Below are positions 62,001-64,000 of a stretch of DNA of 64,000 nt, piece by piece. The notes beneath the pieces are model-generated. The model ran no database searches. It saw nothing but the letters and a program-made list of their open reading frames with translations, and had not been told where the DNA came from. Numbering within the stretch: position 1 is the first letter of the stretch; each line of letters begins with the position of its first letter. Both the position numbers and the translations under genes were made by a program. The stretch is from Drosophila pseudoobscura (Eukaryota; Arthropoda; Insecta; Diptera; Drosophilidae): assembly GCF_009870125.1 (NCBI RefSeq), contig NC_046681.1, positions 6,771,001-6,835,000 on the forward strand, written 5' to 3'.

Positions 62001-63711
62001 CATAATCAACAGGTTGATATATATTCTAAACAAATTATTAGCTTCGCTTGTGGTTTCGCAGACATTACGAATACATCATATCGTGCAAACCGTAACGCTC
62101 CTTCCTTATTATCGACTAACATTGGTTTGCTCAGCTTTACATTTTCATTTTCATTTTCACTTTCACTTCGATTTTCATTTGATCATTTTCCGTTCTCGGG
62201 AGACTTTTCGCTAGTGTACGTGTGGGCATGTAAAAGGCATTTGTTCGGTTCCTCTGATTTCTCCTTTAAAGTTATTTGTATTTTAAACATTCGTTTGGTT
62301 ACATGCTCGCACATATGTACATAAGTATTTATGCATCCACAAGGGTAGACAAGGGTCCTGCCTGCTAGGCGCTTGCTTCTCCGTTGGAAGAACAGAACTC
62401 AACTCCTCCGAAAACCCAGAACGCGCACCTCAGTCGATCGGGGAGCGAAATAAATGATGTTTTGGTTGTTTGGTTGAGTTCCAATCAGCTAAATCGTATC
62501 TATCGTATTTATTTGGTAAACTAAAGCGTGATCTGAGGCGCATTAAGTTCGCGCAGTGATATAGTTCGATATAATCGTGTGTTCGTGTACTCTCGCATAT
62601 GCTCCAAACAAAATTGACATTTCCAAACTGGTTTAAAAACTAATATTGCTCTTGGTTAAACGAGTTAAGAGTTAAGCGATCCTTTGTGTCTAGTAGTCCC
62701 TTCGGGGTTTACTTCTCTTGTGCTGTAACAACAATACAATTCCTTATTAGCTTACGAGTCCAAACGAAGGTCTAGTTCAAACAGAAACAGAACGATTCGG
62801 TTGCTTAGAGTGTAAATCAACAAAATTGTGTCTAATTGATGTAACAATTGCTTTTGTTTGGTTTATGTATCAACAATCAATGCAACGCGCACGCCACCGG
62901 TCGCAAAACTCTACGAGTATTTCTATTTGCATGTAAAATGTGTAATAAACAGACAAACGGACAGGACAGGTTGAAATGCCGGGGATTGAACACACTAAAA
63001 TGCACGGCGTGCGCGTCCCTCCTTCCATTTGACGACGCTTTAGCTTTAATTAACATTATTCACAATTTCTTTAGTTATCATCTTACTATACAAGCTCTCT
63101 CTCTCTCTCTCTGTCGTCTACGATTTGCGTAATTCGTTAACAATATTCTGCCTACTGTACTGAATGATTCCCGAACACTCGTACAACTTTCGACCCAAGC
63201 TGCGTTCACCTAAAAGAAATCTCTGACAGAGAATTTACAAATCCTTGAAGCATCTGCTGAAGTTGGGGAAGCGTTTGAACAATTTTACATATAATTGAGT
63301 TACAATTTTCTTCATTTAAATTTTCTGTTAAACATTTCATTCGTGTGAACAACTTATTTGGAGTTTTATGCCTTTCCTTCCGTTCCGTGTATTGCAAAAA
63401 TGTGCAAATGTCTATCTGTGTGGCTCGTGTCTGCTGGCGTATAAAAAATTGTTACTAATATTTGTTTCGTTTGCGTTCACGTTTAGCGTAGACAAATTGT
63501 ACAGAATGACGTTTCGTTCCGTTCCGTTCCATCGAATGATTGGATTTGGAATGGTATTGGTATTGGTATTGGGATTGGGTGCTACGATCGGGTGTAACGA
63601 CTGTCGTTCGAAATGGAATCTCTTGTTGATATCGCAAATGAGAACAGCGACCAAATAAATTAGCCAGGCACATGTTGAATCTCAATCTCTGAACTAGAGC
63701 CTGGCCCAGTG
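59005..63711 (-). other. AT-rich block, probably the long 3' UTR of the right-hand gene
   Basis: 4.7 kb without a coding frame of any character. TTTATT hexamers (AATAAA on the minus strand) near 59117, 59132 and 59208 could end the transcript. Pumilio-type TGTANATA sites on the minus strand occur at about 59746 and 62323. Long T-rich runs (60420-60490), TTTTCA repeats (62135-62180) and TTCTG repeats (60730-60765) are present. The UTR call is inference from position; a separate spacer is equally compatible. Confidence 0.4.
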
Positions 63712-64000
63712 TCAGACGGGGTGGCTCTGACTCTGACTCTGACTCGCCTGCCCGTTCTTCGAGGGGGCGGAGGTCTTCTGCTGGCGCGCCACCAGTCGAC
63801 GCTCCCGCCAACGGTCGATGGGCGTGTAGCAGCACCTGAAGAAGGGGGGCGCCCGCGTGCTGGACGAGCTGCTGCTGGCGCTGGCGCTGTTGCTTAGCTT
63901 GGCCAGCGACTCCACGGTCAGCTCCGTCTGCACGCCACTGGTGGTCAGCCGCGTCTCCGCCTGGTACTGGTACTGGTACAGTGGCGGCGGAGTCGCGGCC
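63712..64000 (-). CDS. C-terminal coding part of an unidentified gene, cut by window end
   Basis: An open minus-strand frame from 63999 to the TGA at 63712-63714 gives 95 residues. It starts in PPPLYQYQYQAETRL, passes a serine run (ASASSSSSSTRAPPF) and a cysteine/basic patch (FFRCCYTPIDRWRERRLVARQQK), and ends in SQSQSQSHPV. Use of G/C-ending codons and absence of stops fit a true fly terminal exon. No domain is recognisable, and the gene could not be named. Whether an intron lies within this stretch is unknown. Confidence 0.6.
   Translation of the reverse strand, partial: AATPPPLYQYQYQAETRLTTSGVQTELTVESLAKLSNSASASSSSSSTRAPPFFRCCYTPIDRWRERRLVARQQKTSAPSKNGQASQSQSQSHPV

Noticed and set aside
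1-64000. CRISPR arrays, rRNA genes, intact tRNA genes, intact transposase or retroviral genes
   Set aside because: None seen on either strand; the regularly spaced short repeats present are microsatellites.

Overview
The window is eukaryotic and almost certainly Drosophila. The genes have 55-80 nt introns with GT-AG ends, C/G-ending codons, fly core-promoter motifs (Inr, MTE, Ohler motifs 1 and 6, DRE) and CA/GA-rich spacers. The gene content (tandem acid lipases, Fatp1, an ABCG pair, Cdc23) recalls Muller element B, the equivalent of D. melanogaster 2L. Two copies of a non-autonomous repeat bounded by ATACCCGATACT, with a GACGGACA tract, suggest the obscura group. The species call is inference.

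Layout. 1-10 kb is non-coding and holds the large repeat at 5987-7072. 10.3-15.5 kb has two tandem minus-strand secreted acid lipases; the second looks like Lip1. 15.6-28.1 kb is a 12.5 kb desert of simple sequence. 28.2-34.7 kb is a divergent pair: LRR1 (minus, substrate receptor of a CUL2 ubiquitin ligase) and Fatp1 (plus, acyl-CoA synthetase/fatty acid transporter). 36.7-39.5 kb is a tail-to-tail pair: a DUF389 membrane protein (plus) and the mitochondrial peptidyl-tRNA hydrolase ICT1/mRpL58 (minus). 42.4-54.1 kb has two tandem ABCG half-transporters; the first has a 4 kb intron. 54.2-56.4 kb is the APC/C subunit Cdc23/APC8 (minus), whose stop lies 86 bp from that of the second ABCG gene. 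57.4-58.9 kb is an LCAT/group XV phospholipase A2 gene. 59-63.7 kb is AT-rich and probably the long 3' UTR of a minus-strand gene whose last 95 codons end the window.

Functionally there is a loose lipid theme (two acid lipases, an acyl-CoA synthetase, two ABCG transporters of the lipid/sterol type, a lysosomal-type phospholipase) mixed with housekeeping genes (LRR1, ICT1, Cdc23). The housekeeping genes carry motif 1 or E2F-like sites; the lipase and second ABCG gene carry focused-promoter or GATA sites. Exon boundaries were derived by hand by joining reading frames at GT-AG sites; all multi-exon models close in frame.
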